From Cyclobacteriaceae bacterium (GTDB taxonomy: Bacteria > Bacteroidota > Bacteroidia > Cytophagales > Cyclobacteriaceae): a stretch of 64,000 bases of DNA. Below, in pieces: positions 18,801-28,439 of this stretch. The translations under genes and the position numbers were made by a program. Location of the stretch: positions 1 through 64,000 of the forward strand of contig JAKLJG010000010.1 of assembly GCA_023151255.1 (NCBI GenBank), written 5' to 3'. The notes under the pieces were generated by a model that worked only from the letters and a program-made list of their open reading frames with translations, had not been told where the DNA came from and did not search any database. Numbering within the stretch: position 1 is the stretch's first letter; each line of letters opens with the position of its first letter.

Positions 18801-19190
18801 AGTGGTAATTTTAACACGGGCGATAATGTAATTATCCGGTTCCGTTTGTTTGCAACCGCTTCAGTCAGCGCCTGGGGCTGGGCTATTGATAACCTCTATA
18901 TTCAGGATGCCATCACCGGCATTGAAAACGAGTTGGCTTCAGCTATACAGGTATATCCAAATCCGGCAACCGATTGGATAACAATTGAAGCGTCAGGCCT
19001 GGAAGGAAACATTTCCGTTTCGTTGGTTAACCTGCAAGGACAAAATCTTCATTACTCAGAGATTCAACCCGAACAACGTAACGTTAAACATTCAATAAGC
19101 ACATCTTCACTGCCTTCAGGCCTCTACCTCCTTAAACTGGAAACCAGCAAAGGAACGGTGATTAAAAAAGTAGCCAAAGTAAACCGATAA
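15840..19190 (+). CDS. Large secreted zinc-metalloprotease-like protein with T9SS sorting domain
   Basis: The 1116-residue protein has a signal peptide (residues 1-23, ending LQAQQ). The N-terminal domain holds a zinc motif HEIGHGLGFSG at 187-197 and an ALMTPQ Met-turn-like segment near 297. Two similar jelly-roll-like modules of about 200 residues follow, each with a VIRFRLF(S/A) and W(G)WxIDNL motif (near 695-720 and 1000-1022), separated by Ig-like regions. The last 80 residues are a type A T9SS sorting domain (VYPNPATDWITIEA and a final LKLETSKGTVIKKVAKV). Secretion through T9SS is therefore expected. Gly197 stands where matrixin-type enzymes carry the third zinc ligand, so activity is uncertain. 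Confidence 0.85.
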   Translation: MKNVYSWIFIGGSLLLTNTWLQAQQFMGIKIKDHTVCYGHTANHDFYVPPPEEYVQWKNGARTKTANIQVNYNGFTAQAQAAFQFAVDIWASLITSSQTITIDAYWQPLGAGILGGAIYTSAFANFDGAQKLNVFYPVALAEKMAGKNLNGTNSEIFTQFSSSANWHLDPGSPPPAGTFDLVTVVLHEIGHGLGFSGSFKILSANGQGEVGVQSTGVPIIYDVPVKNGSNINLIEGFASPSSQLASQLTGSSLFFDTPNSANSRLFAPSTFSSGSSISHLDETTFNGTADALMTPQIAPQERILAPGVALNMLNDMGWQHVFINHQALPNTENVTGPYTVTALVTSDNGFNAGTLRLNYTTDGSTFTQVTMTPTGLPNEYSAVIPSTGTPTTYGYFISVNDNNNRQFVKPGKFVRKQNTQLQGLFVFEAGPDTEAPVITHSQKPFLLDTDTQLDIEARITDNIGVASVLLEYLINDVPQPGQPFTLQNPGEDSIYLSTINLGSGLANGDVLKYRIIATDNSSNSNQLISPTSGYYVLNVVGLAPTQNSYANDFNAPSDDFFGIGFSITTPSGFSNPAIHSTHPYPEGNGSPGNEYSYLYQLKVPIRVKEQEATVKFDEIVLVEPGEPGTVFGDAQFWDYVVVEGSKDGGFTWVPVANGYDSRDFAPWLTRYNSAISGNNSTAVGDPTLFRTRLLDLQNQFDTGDEVVIRFRLFSDQLAAGWGWCIDNLKIQIDETPPVVLHNHTDYLKDDDDVLIIAASATDASGIQNFKVEYKVNGGTLTEIEFDVDPPASSYTFSLAGLSTLPVGNFVEYRLVAVDSAANTTALPSNGFFKVPIINFSTPIATYANNFNSATSDFVGNFFSVTQPTGFSNSALHTEHLYPNGFGLDQTSNYTTTLLKPITIAASNSLMRFDEIAVIEPSNLGVPFGSPNFKDYAVIEGSKDGGLTWLPFLEGYNARQNSAWLGAYNTGSTPTSALFKTRLLDLKASGNFNTGDNVIIRFRLFATASVSAWGWAIDNLYIQDAITGIENELASAIQVYPNPATDWITIEASGLEGNISVSLVNLQGQNLHYSEIQPEQRNVKHSISTSSLPSGLYLLKLETSKGTVIKKVAKVNR

Positions 19191-19214
19191 TTCATTTACA
19201 GGCTTAAAATCCTG

Positions 19215-19249
19215 AATAGCCCGCCAAGACCTGGCGGGCTATTTTTGTT
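19215..19249 (+). terminator. Strong intrinsic terminator after the T9SS metalloprotease-like gene
   Basis: AATAGCCCGCCA (19215-19226) pairs perfectly over 12 bases with TGGCGGGCTATT (19232-19243) around AGACC and runs into a T-rich tail. Confidence 0.95.
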
Positions 19250-19278
19250 CACATGCTTTCAATCCCGTCATTCCTGAT

Positions 19279-19286
19279 TATTTTTG
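19279..19286 (+). promoter_or_regulatory. -7 element (TATTTTTG) upstream of carB
   Basis: A perfect TAnnTTTG element lies between the preceding terminator and the carB ATG at 19314, giving a leader of about 24 bases. No good -33 TTG is seen, so the call rests on the -7 element and position. Confidence 0.5.
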
Positions 19287-19313
19287 CCCAATTTATCCAA
19301 CCACTACCGTACA

Positions 19314-22127
19314 ATGCCCAGAGACAGAAGCATCCGCTCCATACTAATCATTGGCAGCGGGCCTATTATTATCGGCCAAGCCTGCGAATTTGACTATGCC
19401 GGCTCACAAGCCGCCCGCTCGCTGCGCGAAGAAGGAATTGAAGTTGTTCTTATCAACTCCAATCCGGCCACCATCATGACCGACAAGGTTACGGCCGACC
19501 ACGTGTACCTGAAACCCCTCACCAAAAAATCCATTAAGGAGATCCTTGAAAAACACCACATCGATGCGGTGCTGCCTACCATGGGCGGCCAAACAGCACT
19601 AAACCTGTGCATAGAATGCGAAAAGGCCGGTTTGTGGCAGCATTACGGAGTGCGCATCATCGGGGTTGACATTAAGGCCATTGAAACCACGGAGGATCGG
19701 GAAAAATTCAGGCTTAAAATGCTTGAACTGGGTGTGGGCGTGTGTAAAGGCTCCACGGCCACCTCGTTTTTACAGGGAAAAGAAATCGCACAGGAAATCG
19801 GCTTCCCGCTGGTTATACGACCATCGTTTACCCTTGGCGGAACCGGTGGCGGATTTGTAAACAACCCGGAGGATTTTGATGAAGCACTCAACCGCGGCCT
19901 GCATGCATCGCCCATTCACGAAGTGCTGGTGGAACAAAGCATCGTGGGCTGGAAAGAGTATGAACTGGAATTGCTGCGCGATGGTGCCGGCAACGTCATC
20001 ATCATCTGCTCCATCGAAAACTTCGACCCAATGGGCATCCACACAGGTGATTCCATCACCGTGGCACCTGCCATGACGTTACCCGATACCGTATACCAGC
20101 ACATGCGCGACCTGGCTATTAAAATGATGAACGGCATCGGCAAATTTGCCGGAGGGTGTAACGTGCAGTTTGCCGTTAATCCTGAAACCGATGAGATCAT
20201 CGGCATCGAAATTAACCCGCGTGTTTCACGCTCATCGGCTCTGGCTTCAAAAGCTACCGGCTACCCTATCGCCAAAGTGGCTGCCAAACTGGCCATCGGG
20301 TATAACCTCGATGAATTAAAAAACGCCATCACCAAAACCACCACGGCCTATTTCGAACCCGCATTGGATTATGTGATTGTAAAAATTCCGCGCTGGAACT
20401 TTGATAAGTTTCACGGGGCCGACCGAAAGCTGGGTCTGCAAATGAAATCGGTTGGCGAAGTAATGGGCATCGGAAGAAACTTTCAGGAAGCACTTCAAAA
20501 AGCAGCACAATCGCTCGAAATCAGGCGAAACGGTCTGGGTGCCGATGGCAAAGAACTACGCAACCAGGATGAACTGCTGCACAGCCTGGCCAACCCTACC
20601 TGGAACCGCATCTTCCATATTCACGATGCCATCAAAATCGGCATTCCGCTGAAAACCATTCATAACATCACCAAAATAGATAAGTGGTTTCTGAAGCAGG
20701 TTGAAGAACTGGTGCTCATTGAAAATGAAATTGAGCAGTACGACCTGGGCACGGTACCAACCGATCTGCTTCGCAAAGCAAAGGAAAAAGGGTTTGCCGA
20801 CCGGCAGATTGCCCACCTGCTGCACTGCCTGGAAAGCGAGGTGTACAAAAAACGGAATGATCTGGGCATTAAGCGTGTGTACAAACTTGTTGATACGTGT
20901 GCCGCAGAATTTGAAGCGCAAACACCCTACTATTACTCCACCTTTGATGCAGAGAACGAGTCAACCTCCTCAAACCGGAAGAAAATTATTGTGCTCGGCT
21001 CAGGCCCCAACCGAATCGGCCAGGGCATTGAGTTCGACTACTCGTGTGTACACGGTGTACTGGCTGCGCGTGAATGCGGTTTTGAAACCATTATGGTAAA
21101 CTGCAATCCTGAAACTGTTTCGACTGACTTTGATATTTCCGACAAACTTTACTTTGAGCCTGTTTTCTGGGAACACTTGTACGACATCATTCAACACGAA
21201 AATCCGGAAGGTGTAATCGTGCAACTGGGCGGGCAAACCGCCCTGAAGATTGCCGAAAAACTCAACAAATACGGCATCAAAATTATCGGCACATCTTTCG
21301 ATTCGCTCGATCTGGCCGAAGACCGCGGACGCTTCTCTACCCTGCTGAAAGATTTAGGAATCCCCTACCCGGAATTCGGAGTTGCGAAAGATCCCGATCA
21401 GGCACTTGAAGTTTCCAAACAAATCGGTTTCCCGCTGCTGGTGCGCCCCTCCTATGTGCTGGGCGGTCAGAGCATGAAGATCGTGATTAATGAAAAAGAA
21501 CTCGAATCGCACATCATCGACATCTGGAAACATCTGCCTGATAACAAAGTGCTGCTCGACCACTTTCTGGATGGCGCCATCGAAGCCGAAGCCGATGCCA
21601 TTTGTGATGGAAAAGAGGTGTACATCATCGGCATTATGCAGCACATTGAGCCGGCCGGTATTCATTCGGGCGATTCGTTTGCCGTATTGCCTCCCTACAA
21701 CCTGGGCGATTTTGTGGTTAAACAAATGGAACTTTACACCACAAAAATTGCACAGGCCCTGGAAGTAAAAGGATTGATTAACATCCAGTTTGCCATTAAA
21801 AACGATAAGGTGTACGTAATCGAGGCGAACCCACGGGCATCGCGTACGGTACCCTTTATCTGCAAAGCCTACGATGAGCCCTATGTAAACTATGCTACTA
21901 AAATTATGCTGGGGGTAAATAAACTAAAAGATTTCACGTTCCGTCCTGTAAAGAAAGGCTATGCCATTAAAGAACCTGTGTTTTCATTCAACAAGTTTCC
22001 GGATGTGAACAAGGAACTGGGCCCCGAAATGAAATCTACCGGAGAATCCATTTATTTTATTGATGACCTGATGGACGATTACTTTATGAAAGTGTACAGC
22101 GAACGAAACCTGTACTTAAGCCGTTAA
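19314..22127 (+). CDS. carB: Carbamoyl-phosphate synthase large subunit, short form
   Basis: CarB makes carbamoyl phosphate for pyrimidine and arginine synthesis. I choose ATG 19314 (MPRDRSIRSILIIGSG), since a TTG at 19284 lies inside the promoter element. Both synthetase halves are complete, each with its own ATP-grasp domain (GSGPIIIGQACEFDYAG and the second GSGPNRIGQGIEFDYSC). The protein is 937 residues against 1073 in E. coli: it ends about 20 residues after the conserved PEMKSTGE, exactly where the C-terminal MGS-like allosteric domain should start. That domain is not encoded downstream. The small subunit carA is not in the window. Confidence 0.95.
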   Translation: MPRDRSIRSILIIGSGPIIIGQACEFDYAGSQAARSLREEGIEVVLINSNPATIMTDKVTADHVYLKPLTKKSIKEILEKHHIDAVLPTMGGQTALNLCIECEKAGLWQHYGVRIIGVDIKAIETTEDREKFRLKMLELGVGVCKGSTATSFLQGKEIAQEIGFPLVIRPSFTLGGTGGGFVNNPEDFDEALNRGLHASPIHEVLVEQSIVGWKEYELELLRDGAGNVIIICSIENFDPMGIHTGDSITVAPAMTLPDTVYQHMRDLAIKMMNGIGKFAGGCNVQFAVNPETDEIIGIEINPRVSRSSALASKATGYPIAKVAAKLAIGYNLDELKNAITKTTTAYFEPALDYVIVKIPRWNFDKFHGADRKLGLQMKSVGEVMGIGRNFQEALQKAAQSLEIRRNGLGADGKELRNQDELLHSLANPTWNRIFHIHDAIKIGIPLKTIHNITKIDKWFLKQVEELVLIENEIEQYDLGTVPTDLLRKAKEKGFADRQIAHLLHCLESEVYKKRNDLGIKRVYKLVDTCAAEFEAQTPYYYSTFDAENESTSSNRKKIIVLGSGPNRIGQGIEFDYSCVHGVLAARECGFETIMVNCNPETVSTDFDISDKLYFEPVFWEHLYDIIQHENPEGVIVQLGGQTALKIAEKLNKYGIKIIGTSFDSLDLAEDRGRFSTLLKDLGIPYPEFGVAKDPDQALEVSKQIGFPLLVRPSYVLGGQSMKIVINEKELESHIIDIWKHLPDNKVLLDHFLDGAIEAEADAICDGKEVYIIGIMQHIEPAGIHSGDSFAVLPPYNLGDFVVKQMELYTTKIAQALEVKGLINIQFAIKNDKVYVIEANPRASRTVPFICKAYDEPYVNYATKIMLGVNKLKDFTFRPVKKGYAIKEPVFSFNKFPDVNKELGPEMKSTGESIYFIDDLMDDYFMKVYSERNLYLSR

Positions 22128-22136
22128 CGAAAAACC

Positions 22137-22346
22137 ATGTTCCGGCTGTTGCTTATTCTCATCCTGCTGTTTTACGTGCTCTACAAGTTGGGCCTGTTCC
22201 GGGTATTTGTACACCAGGTAAAGGACGGCTACCATGAAAACAGCCGCAAGCCGGGCGACCTGAACATTGACCATCCTGCACCAAAACAAAAGAAAAAGCC
22301 TAACCTGAAGGGAGGAGAGTATATTGATTATGAAGAAGTGAAATAA
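22137..22346 (+). CDS. DUF4834-type small membrane protein
   Basis: A 69-residue protein with one N-terminal membrane segment (MFRLLLILILLFYVLYKLG) and a charged Lys/Pro-rich cytoplasmic tail ending GGEYIDYEEVK. This layout and ending are those of the Bacteroidota family DUF4834, of unknown role. It follows carB by 9 bases and is probably co-transcribed. Confidence 0.75.
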   Translation: MFRLLLILILLFYVLYKLGLFRVFVHQVKDGYHENSRKPGDLNIDHPAPKQKKKPNLKGGEYIDYEEVK

Positions 22347-22405
22347 CCTTAATTAAAATCAGTTTTCCGGTTAATTTTACTTTCGATAATCCCAATTTCA
22401 CCATT

Positions 22406-24124
22406 ATGTACAGACTGGTTTTGGTATGCCTGGCGCTGGTCATTGGCCTTCTTCCTGTTAACGGTCAAACCTACCAAAAACGACTCGCCCTGGTAATCGG
22501 TAATTCAGCTTATCAAAATGGGGGAGCCCTCAAAAACCCTGTTAATGATGCCCGCGCCATCTCCAGCGCCTTGCAAAACGCTGGGTTTGAAGTATTGCGT
22601 CATGAAAACCTTACTCAAAATCAGATGAAAAAGGCCATTAACGATTTTGGCCTTAAACTACGCGACTTCGAAGTAGGGTTGTTTTACTATGCCGGGCACG
22701 GTATCCAGCACAAAGGCATAAACTACATGATACCGGTTGAAGCCGATTTGCAAGCTGCTGAACAGGTTGAGTTTGATTGTGTGCCGGCCGATCGGGTTCT
22801 GGCATTTATGGATGCCGCTTCAACTAAAGTAAACATCCTTATTATGGACGCCTGCCGAAATAACCCCTTCGAACGAAGCTGGAACCGCAGCTTTGAAGGA
22901 AGCGGATTAGCTATGATGAACGCACCTACCGGAACATTAATTGCATATGCAACCGCTCCTGGCAAGGTGGCTTCCGATGGAGAGAGTGCCAACGGGCTTT
23001 ATACCAGTGTACTCCTTAAATATCTCAAAGACCCTGCACTCAACATCGAGCAGGTATTTAAGCGGGTGCGTACCGAGGTAACTGAAAAATCGCACGGTGC
23101 CCAGGTGCCGTGGGAAACTACTTCCCTTACAGGTGGTGATTTTTACTTCACCTCAAAAGCATTATCAGCTGAAAATTACAAACCAACTGATGTTATTAAA
23201 ACCGATAATACAACACGCGAACTGAACGCAGAAAATCCGGAGCAGGCCTTGCAATTCTATACATCCGGTATGGAAAAATATGATCAGCAAAACTATAAAG
23301 AAGCCATTGCCAATTTTACAAAAGCCATAAATAATAACCCTAGGGATTTTCAGGCCTACCTGTGGCGAGGACACTCAAAATATAACCTGGGTTACCTGAA
23401 CGGAATAAAGGACAACAAAATGCTTGAAGAAGCCATTGCCGATTATTCAATGGTCATCCAGCTTGATCCGGCTAATTCCGATGCCTACTTCTACCGCGCA
23501 AACGCCAAAAAACTGCTGGACCGCTACACGGAGACTATTCCGGATTTTACTATGGCCATTAAATACGATCCTAAAAAATGGGATAACTATTACTACCGTG
23601 GCCTAACCTACTACCTGCTTAAAAAATACTGGGCTGCCATCGAAGATTTTACTAAATCAATCGAACTGGATAATACCAATCCTGAAAGCTACTACTGGCG
23701 AGGAGCCAACTATTACGGGGCACAGGAGTATGCAAAATCAATTGAAGATTTTAATCAGGCTATTGCATTAAATCCGGATTACCTCGATGCCTATTTTTTC
23801 AAGGGGGATGCATACTATGACTTAAAGGATTATGACAACGCGCGTCAAGCCTACGAGTACTACGTTGCCCGAAAACCCGAACCGGATGTATTGATTTTCG
23901 TTGCCCATTGCCTCTACAATACCCAACAATACGATAAGGCATTGGTTAAATACAACGAGGTTTTAAAAATAAATCCTTCCTATGCCGAAGCCTACTACTG
24001 GCGCAGTCATTTATATTTCTTTGGCCTGAAAGACAAAGCCAATGCCGTTAAGGAAATCAATAAAGCACTGGCTATCGATCCGAACAATGCAACCTACCTA
24101 GAAATGCAAAAGGAACTAAAGTAG
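22406..24124 (+). CDS. Secreted caspase-like peptidase with TPR repeats
   Basis: The 572-residue protein has a signal peptide (1-20, ending PVNGQ), a caspase/metacaspase (C14) domain from about 25 to 255 and then TPR repeats from about 280 to 570. The catalytic dyad is intact: His98 in YYAGHGIQ and Cys150 in IMDACRNNPF. At least seven TPR-like helical pairs can be seen (for example YRANAKKLLDRYTETIPDF). The signal peptide places it in the periplasm or outside. A proteolytic role on bound partner proteins is inference; the substrate is unknown. It stands alone between DUF4834 and dapF, 18 bases before dapF. Confidence 0.88.
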   Translation: MYRLVLVCLALVIGLLPVNGQTYQKRLALVIGNSAYQNGGALKNPVNDARAISSALQNAGFEVLRHENLTQNQMKKAINDFGLKLRDFEVGLFYYAGHGIQHKGINYMIPVEADLQAAEQVEFDCVPADRVLAFMDAASTKVNILIMDACRNNPFERSWNRSFEGSGLAMMNAPTGTLIAYATAPGKVASDGESANGLYTSVLLKYLKDPALNIEQVFKRVRTEVTEKSHGAQVPWETTSLTGGDFYFTSKALSAENYKPTDVIKTDNTTRELNAENPEQALQFYTSGMEKYDQQNYKEAIANFTKAINNNPRDFQAYLWRGHSKYNLGYLNGIKDNKMLEEAIADYSMVIQLDPANSDAYFYRANAKKLLDRYTETIPDFTMAIKYDPKKWDNYYYRGLTYYLLKKYWAAIEDFTKSIELDNTNPESYYWRGANYYGAQEYAKSIEDFNQAIALNPDYLDAYFFKGDAYYDLKDYDNARQAYEYYVARKPEPDVLIFVAHCLYNTQQYDKALVKYNEVLKINPSYAEAYYWRSHLYFFGLKDKANAVKEINKALAIDPNNATYLEMQKELK

Positions 24125-24142
24125 CGGGATAGTTTGGCCCTT

Positions 24143-24922
24143 ATGAAAATCAATTTCACCAAATACCAGGCAACTGGTAATGATTTCATCCTGATCGACA
24201 ACCGGTCGGGCAGCTATAGCCTTACAACCGAACAGGTCCGTTACCTGTGTGATCGCAAATTTGGCATCGGGGCCGATGGCCTTATGCTCATCGAAAACCA
24301 TCCGGCACTGGACTTCAACCTTGTTTACTTCAACAGCGATGGTTCGCAAAGTTTATGCGGCAACGGCTCGCGGGCCGCTGTACACTTTGCATCCCAGCTT
24401 GGTATGGTAACCAACAAAGCCTCCTTCCACGCTTTTGATGGCGAACACCGCGGTGAACTCGGATCGGCTGACACCATCCGCATCAAACTCAATGATCTAT
24501 CCGAAATTAAAAATTACAACTCCGATATATTCATCAACACGGGCTCACCCCACCTGGTGCGCTTCGTTGATGCCGTAGCGTCATTTCCGGTTATGGAGGA
24601 AGGAAGAAAAATCCGGTTTAGCAAACTGTTCGCTTCAACGGGAGGCACTAATGTAAATTTTGTTGAACGCCTGGATAACAATACCCTCTTTGTGCGTACC
24701 TACGAACGCGGTGTTGAAAACGAAACGCTCTCGTGTGGCACCGGGGTTACAGCCGCAGCGTTGGCCGCTTCACTAAAAGGCTATCAGTCGCCCGTAATGA
24801 TTAAAACGTTGGGCGGTAATCTCCGGGTAGAATTCAGGCATCAAACCACAAAGCCCTACTTCACCGACATTTACCTCATCGGACCTGCCAAAAAAGTATT
24901 TACCGGAGTGGTGGAGTTATAA
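24143..24922 (+). CDS. dapF: Diaminopimelate epimerase
   Basis: DapF converts LL- to meso-diaminopimelate for lysine and peptidoglycan. Both catalytic cysteines are in place: Cys72 (SLCGNGSR) and Cys198 (LSCGTGVTA). The start ATG 24143 gives MKINFTKYQATGNDF, the conserved N terminus; the TTG at 24134 is less likely. The protein is 259 residues. It follows the caspase-TPR gene by 18 bases. Confidence 0.96.
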   Translation: MKINFTKYQATGNDFILIDNRSGSYSLTTEQVRYLCDRKFGIGADGLMLIENHPALDFNLVYFNSDGSQSLCGNGSRAAVHFASQLGMVTNKASFHAFDGEHRGELGSADTIRIKLNDLSEIKNYNSDIFINTGSPHLVRFVDAVASFPVMEEGRKIRFSKLFASTGGTNVNFVERLDNNTLFVRTYERGVENETLSCGTGVTAAALAASLKGYQSPVMIKTLGGNLRVEFRHQTTKPYFTDIYLIGPAKKVFTGVVEL

Positions 24923-25022
24923 ACCTGCCAAATAGTGGCGCCAACCTGCCAAAATGGGTAAACCGGCCGTTTAACCTATTGTTTGGAGCCATTATTGCCC
25001 GCATCCATTACCAAAAACAAAT

Positions 25023-25030
25023 TAACTTTG
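25023..25030 (+). promoter_or_regulatory. -7 element (TAACTTTG) upstream of secA
   Basis: A perfect TAnnTTTG element lies 61 bases before the secA ATG, within the 169-base gap after dapF. The gap also holds a twice-occurring AACCTGCCAAA at its left end. The nearest TTG (24995-24997) is 25 bases away, a little far, so the -33 match is weak. Confidence 0.5.
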
Positions 25031-25091
25031 ACCCCTCTTTTATCCTTAACCATAACATGGGGTGACGGAGTAACAGACTATCGACTTTTTT

Positions 25092-28000
25092 ATGCTACAA
25101 TTCATTGCCAAAATTTTCGGCACCAAATCAGAAAAAGACATTAAGCGCATTATGCCACTGGTAGAGCAAACCAAGCAGGAAGAAACCCGTTTGGCCACCC
25201 TCACCAACGATCAGCTCAGAGCCAGAACGACCGAGATACAGAACACCATAAACCAGGAACTCAAAGAAATTGATGACCAGCTTGCCGGGCTGCACCAGCG
25301 CATTGCTGATAACCCCGAACTGGACATCACCGAAAAGGAGACCATTTTTTCCGAAATCGATGCACTGGAAGAGACCCGCAACAAGGAACTGGAAAAAGTG
25401 CTGATGAAGGTGCTGCCCCAGGCGTTTGCCGTGGTTCGCGAAACCGCCCGCAGGTTTAAAGAAAACAGCCGCCTGGAAGTTACTGCCACCGACCTTGACC
25501 GCGAACTGGCCGCCAAACACCCACATGTACAGATTGAAGGCGACAAAGCCATCTGGCACAACCAGTGGATGGCCGCGGGCAACCTCATCACCTGGGATAT
25601 GGTACACTACGATGTGCAAATCATCGGAGGCATTGTACTGCATGAAGGTAAAATTGCCGAGATGGCCACTGGCGAAGGCAAAACGTTGGTGGCTACCTTC
25701 CCTGCTTTTTTAAATGCACTGGCCAAACGAGGTGTGCACATTGTAACGGTTAACAACTACCTCTCCGTACGCGACAGCGAGTGGATGGGGCCGCTCTTCC
25801 AGTTTCATGGCCTGCGCGTTGATTGCATCGATAAGCACGAACCCAACTCGCCCGCGCGGAGAAACGCCTACCAGGCCGATATTACCTACGGCACCAACAA
25901 CGAATTTGGATTCGATTACCTGCGCGATAACATGGCCCGCGACCCGCAGGAACTTGTACAACGCGGCCACCATTACGCCATGGTGGACGAAGTGGACAGC
26001 GTACTGATTGATGAGGCCCGCACACCATTAATCATTTCAGGCCCCGTACCGCGGGGCGACCAGCACGAATTCTATGATCTAAAACCCCGCATCTTTAAAC
26101 TGGTAGAAGCCCAGAAAAAAATTGTTGCCGACTACCTGGTAACCGCAAAAAAACTGATTGCCGAAGGCAACGAAAAAGAAGGAGGCACTGCACTTTTCCG
26201 TGCCTTCCGCGGCCTTCCAAAGAATAAACCTTTAATTAAGTACCTGAGCGAAACCGGTATTAAGGCCATCCTGCAAAAAACCGAAAACTTTTACCTGCAG
26301 GATAACAAGCGCAACCTGCCCGAAGCCGATAAACCCCTTTACTTTATTATTGATGAAAAAGACAACAGCGTTGAATTAACCGAAAAAGGTATTGACCTGA
26401 TTACCAACGAAGGCGAGGATCCCCGATTCTTCATCCTTCCTGAAATCGGTACTGAATTAAATAAAATTGAAAAAGATCCTGCACTGAGTGAAGCCGAACG
26501 GTTTCAAAAAAAAGAAGAACTCATCCGCGAGTACCAGGTTAAATCGCAGCGCATTCACAGCGTTAACCAACTGCTGAAAGCCTATACGCTGTTTGAAAAA
26601 GATACCGAGTACATTATTGTTGACGGCAAGGTAAAAATTGTTGATGAACAAACCGGCCGGGTGCTGGAAGGGCGCAGGTATTCCGATGGCCTGCACCAAG
26701 CCATCGAAGCAAAGGAAAACGTTAAGGTGGAAGACGCCACCCAAACCTACGCCACCATTACGTTGCAGAATTATTTCCGCATGTACCACAAGCTGGCCGG
26801 TATGACGGGCACAGCCGTAACCGAAGCCGGTGAGTTCTGGGACATCTATAAACTTGATGTGGTAACCATCCCCACCAACAAGCCGGTAACCCGCAAAGAT
26901 TTTGACGACCTGGTTTACAAAACCATGCGCGAAAAATTCAATGCCGTAGCCGATGAAATTGTAAAACTTACCCAGCAAGGCAGGCCGGTACTGGTGGGTA
27001 CCACCTCGGTGGAAATCTCCGAACTGGTAAGCCGCATGCTCCAGTTGCGCAAAATCAAGCACCAGGTACTCAATGCCAAGCAACACCAGCGCGAAGCCGA
27101 AATTGTGGCCGAAGCCGGCAAACCCGGCACCGTTACCATTGCCACCAACATGGCCGGGCGCGGCACCGACATTAAACTTACGCCCGAATCGCGGGCTGCA
27201 GGCGGGTTGGCCATTATTGGTACCGAACGGCATGAATCCAGGCGGGTTGACCGCCAGTTGCGCGGACGGTCAGGCCGCCAGGGCGACCCCGGCACCTCGC
27301 AGTTCTATGTTTCACTCGAAGATAACCTGATGCGGTTGTTCATGCCCGAGCGTATCGCCCGTATTATGGACAAACTCGGTCTGAAAGAAGGCGAAGTGAT
27401 TCAACATTCGATGGTAACCAGCTCCATCGAACGGGCACAGAAGAAAGTAGAGGAAAACAACTTCGGTATTCGTAAACGCCTGCTGGAATACGATAACGTA
27501 ATGAACTCACAGCGCGAAGTTATTTACAAGCGCAGACGCAACGCCCTTTTTGGCGAACGGTTGGAACTGGACATCCTGACCATGCTTAACGATACCTGCG
27601 AAGACATTGTGGGTAACGCCAAGGCCGCCAACAACTATGAGAGCCTTCGGCTGAACGCCCTCAGTACGCTTGCTCTCGATTACGAACTGAGCAAGGAAGA
27701 ATTTGAAAAGCAGGACGAAGCCAAACTGGCCAGCAACCTGCATCAAAAAGCCCTGGAGCATTATCATAAAAAGAATAAAGCCGTAGCCGAAAAAGCCTTG
27801 CCCGTTATTAAAGAAATTTACAAAACACGGGGCGCCACCATTGAAAACATTCTGGTTCCGTTTACCGATGGCACTAAAAATATCAGCATTGCGGCCAACC
27901 TTAAAAAGTGTGTAGACACCGGCAATGCGGAGCTGATCAAAGCCATGGAAAAAATGGTTACACTCGCCATCATTGATCAACTGTGGAAAGAACACCTGCG

Positions 28001-28439
28001 CGACATGGACGACCTGAAGCAATCCGTGCAAACGGCCGTGTACGAACAAAAAGATCCGTTGTTGATTTACAAGTTCGAAGGTTTTGAACTATTTAAACGG
28101 CTGGTGGGCAAAGTAAATGAAGAAACCGTTTCCTTCCTGATGAAGGCCGATATTCCCGTACAGGAACCCGACCAGGTGCAGGAGGCCCGCTCGGCACGCA
28201 GGCAACGCTTCAGCGAGCAGAAAGAAGAATCGCGTTCACTGCTCAGCGGGGGCGGACAGGCACAGGCGCCAACGAGCCGGCCTCCGCAGGAAAAAGTAAT
28301 GCCGGCCAAATCGCAGAAAATTGCCAACCGCAACGATCGCGTTTCTGTGCAATACCCGGACGGTAAAATTCTGCGCGATGTGAAGTATAAAAAAGTAGAA
28401 GACGATATTCTTAATAACCGCTGCATCCTTATCGAATGA
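25092..28439 (+). CDS. secA: Preprotein translocase ATPase SecA
   Basis: SecA drives protein export through SecYEG. Walker A is MATGEGKT (191-198), followed by the [24 protein letters not shown]-box region and the [10 protein letters not shown] motif of the second helicase domain. At 1115 residues it is longer than E. coli SecA (901), because of an acidic coiled N-terminal extension (about 30-110) and a long insert in the preprotein cross-linking/NBD region (about 310-470). The C terminus ends LNNRCILIE and lacks the CxC...CH zinc motif used for SecB binding in Proteobacteria. The stop overlaps the ATG of the next lipoprotein gene by 4 bases. Confidence 0.97.
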   Translation: MLQFIAKIFGTKSEKDIKRIMPLVEQTKQEETRLATLTNDQLRARTTEIQNTINQELKEIDDQLAGLHQRIADNPELDITEKETIFSEIDALEETRNKELEKVLMKVLPQAFAVVRETARRFKENSRLEVTATDLDRELAAKHPHVQIEGDKAIWHNQWMAAGNLITWDMVHYDVQIIGGIVLHEGKIAEMATGEGKTLVATFPAFLNALAKRGVHIVTVNNYLSVRDSEWMGPLFQFHGLRVDCIDKHEPNSPARRNAYQADITYGTNNEFGFDYLRDNMARDPQELVQRGHHYAMVDEVDSVLIDEARTPLIISGPVPRGDQHEFYDLKPRIFKLVEAQKKIVADYLVTAKKLIAEGNEKEGGTALFRAFRGLPKNKPLIKYLSETGIKAILQKTENFYLQDNKRNLPEADKPLYFIIDEKDNSVELTEKGIDLITNEGEDPRFFILPEIGTELNKIEKDPALSEAERFQKKEELIREYQVKSQRIHSVNQLLKAYTLFEKDTEYIIVDGKVKIVDEQTGRVLEGRRYSDGLHQAIEAKENVKVEDATQTYATITLQNYFRMYHKLAGMTGTAVTEAGEFWDIYKLDVVTIPTNKPVTRKDFDDLVYKTMREKFNAVADEIVKLTQQGRPVLVGTTSVEISELVSRMLQLRKIKHQVLNAKQHQREAEIVAEAGKPGTVTIATNMAGRGTDIKLTPESRAAGGLAIIGTERHESRRVDRQLRGRSGRQGDPGTSQFYVSLEDNLMRLFMPERIARIMDKLGLKEGEVIQHSMVTSSIERAQKKVEENNFGIRKRLLEYDNVMNSQREVIYKRRRNALFGERLELDILTMLNDTCEDIVGNAKAANNYESLRLNALSTLALDYELSKEEFEKQDEAKLASNLHQKALEHYHKKNKAVAEKALPVIKEIYKTRGATIENILVPFTDGTKNISIAANLKKCVDTGNAELIKAMEKMVTLAIIDQLWKEHLRDMDDLKQSVQTAVYEQKDPLLIYKFEGFELFKRLVGKVNEETVSFLMKADIPVQEPDQVQEARSARRQRFSEQKEESRSLLSGGGQAQAPTSRPPQEKVMPAKSQKIANRNDRVSVQYPDGKILRDVKYKKVEDDILNNRCILIE

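Noticed and set aside
26457-27233. 258-codon minus-strand open frame inside secA
   Set aside because: It is antisense to a well-supported SecA region, shows biased Gly/Phe-rich sequence and no family motif.
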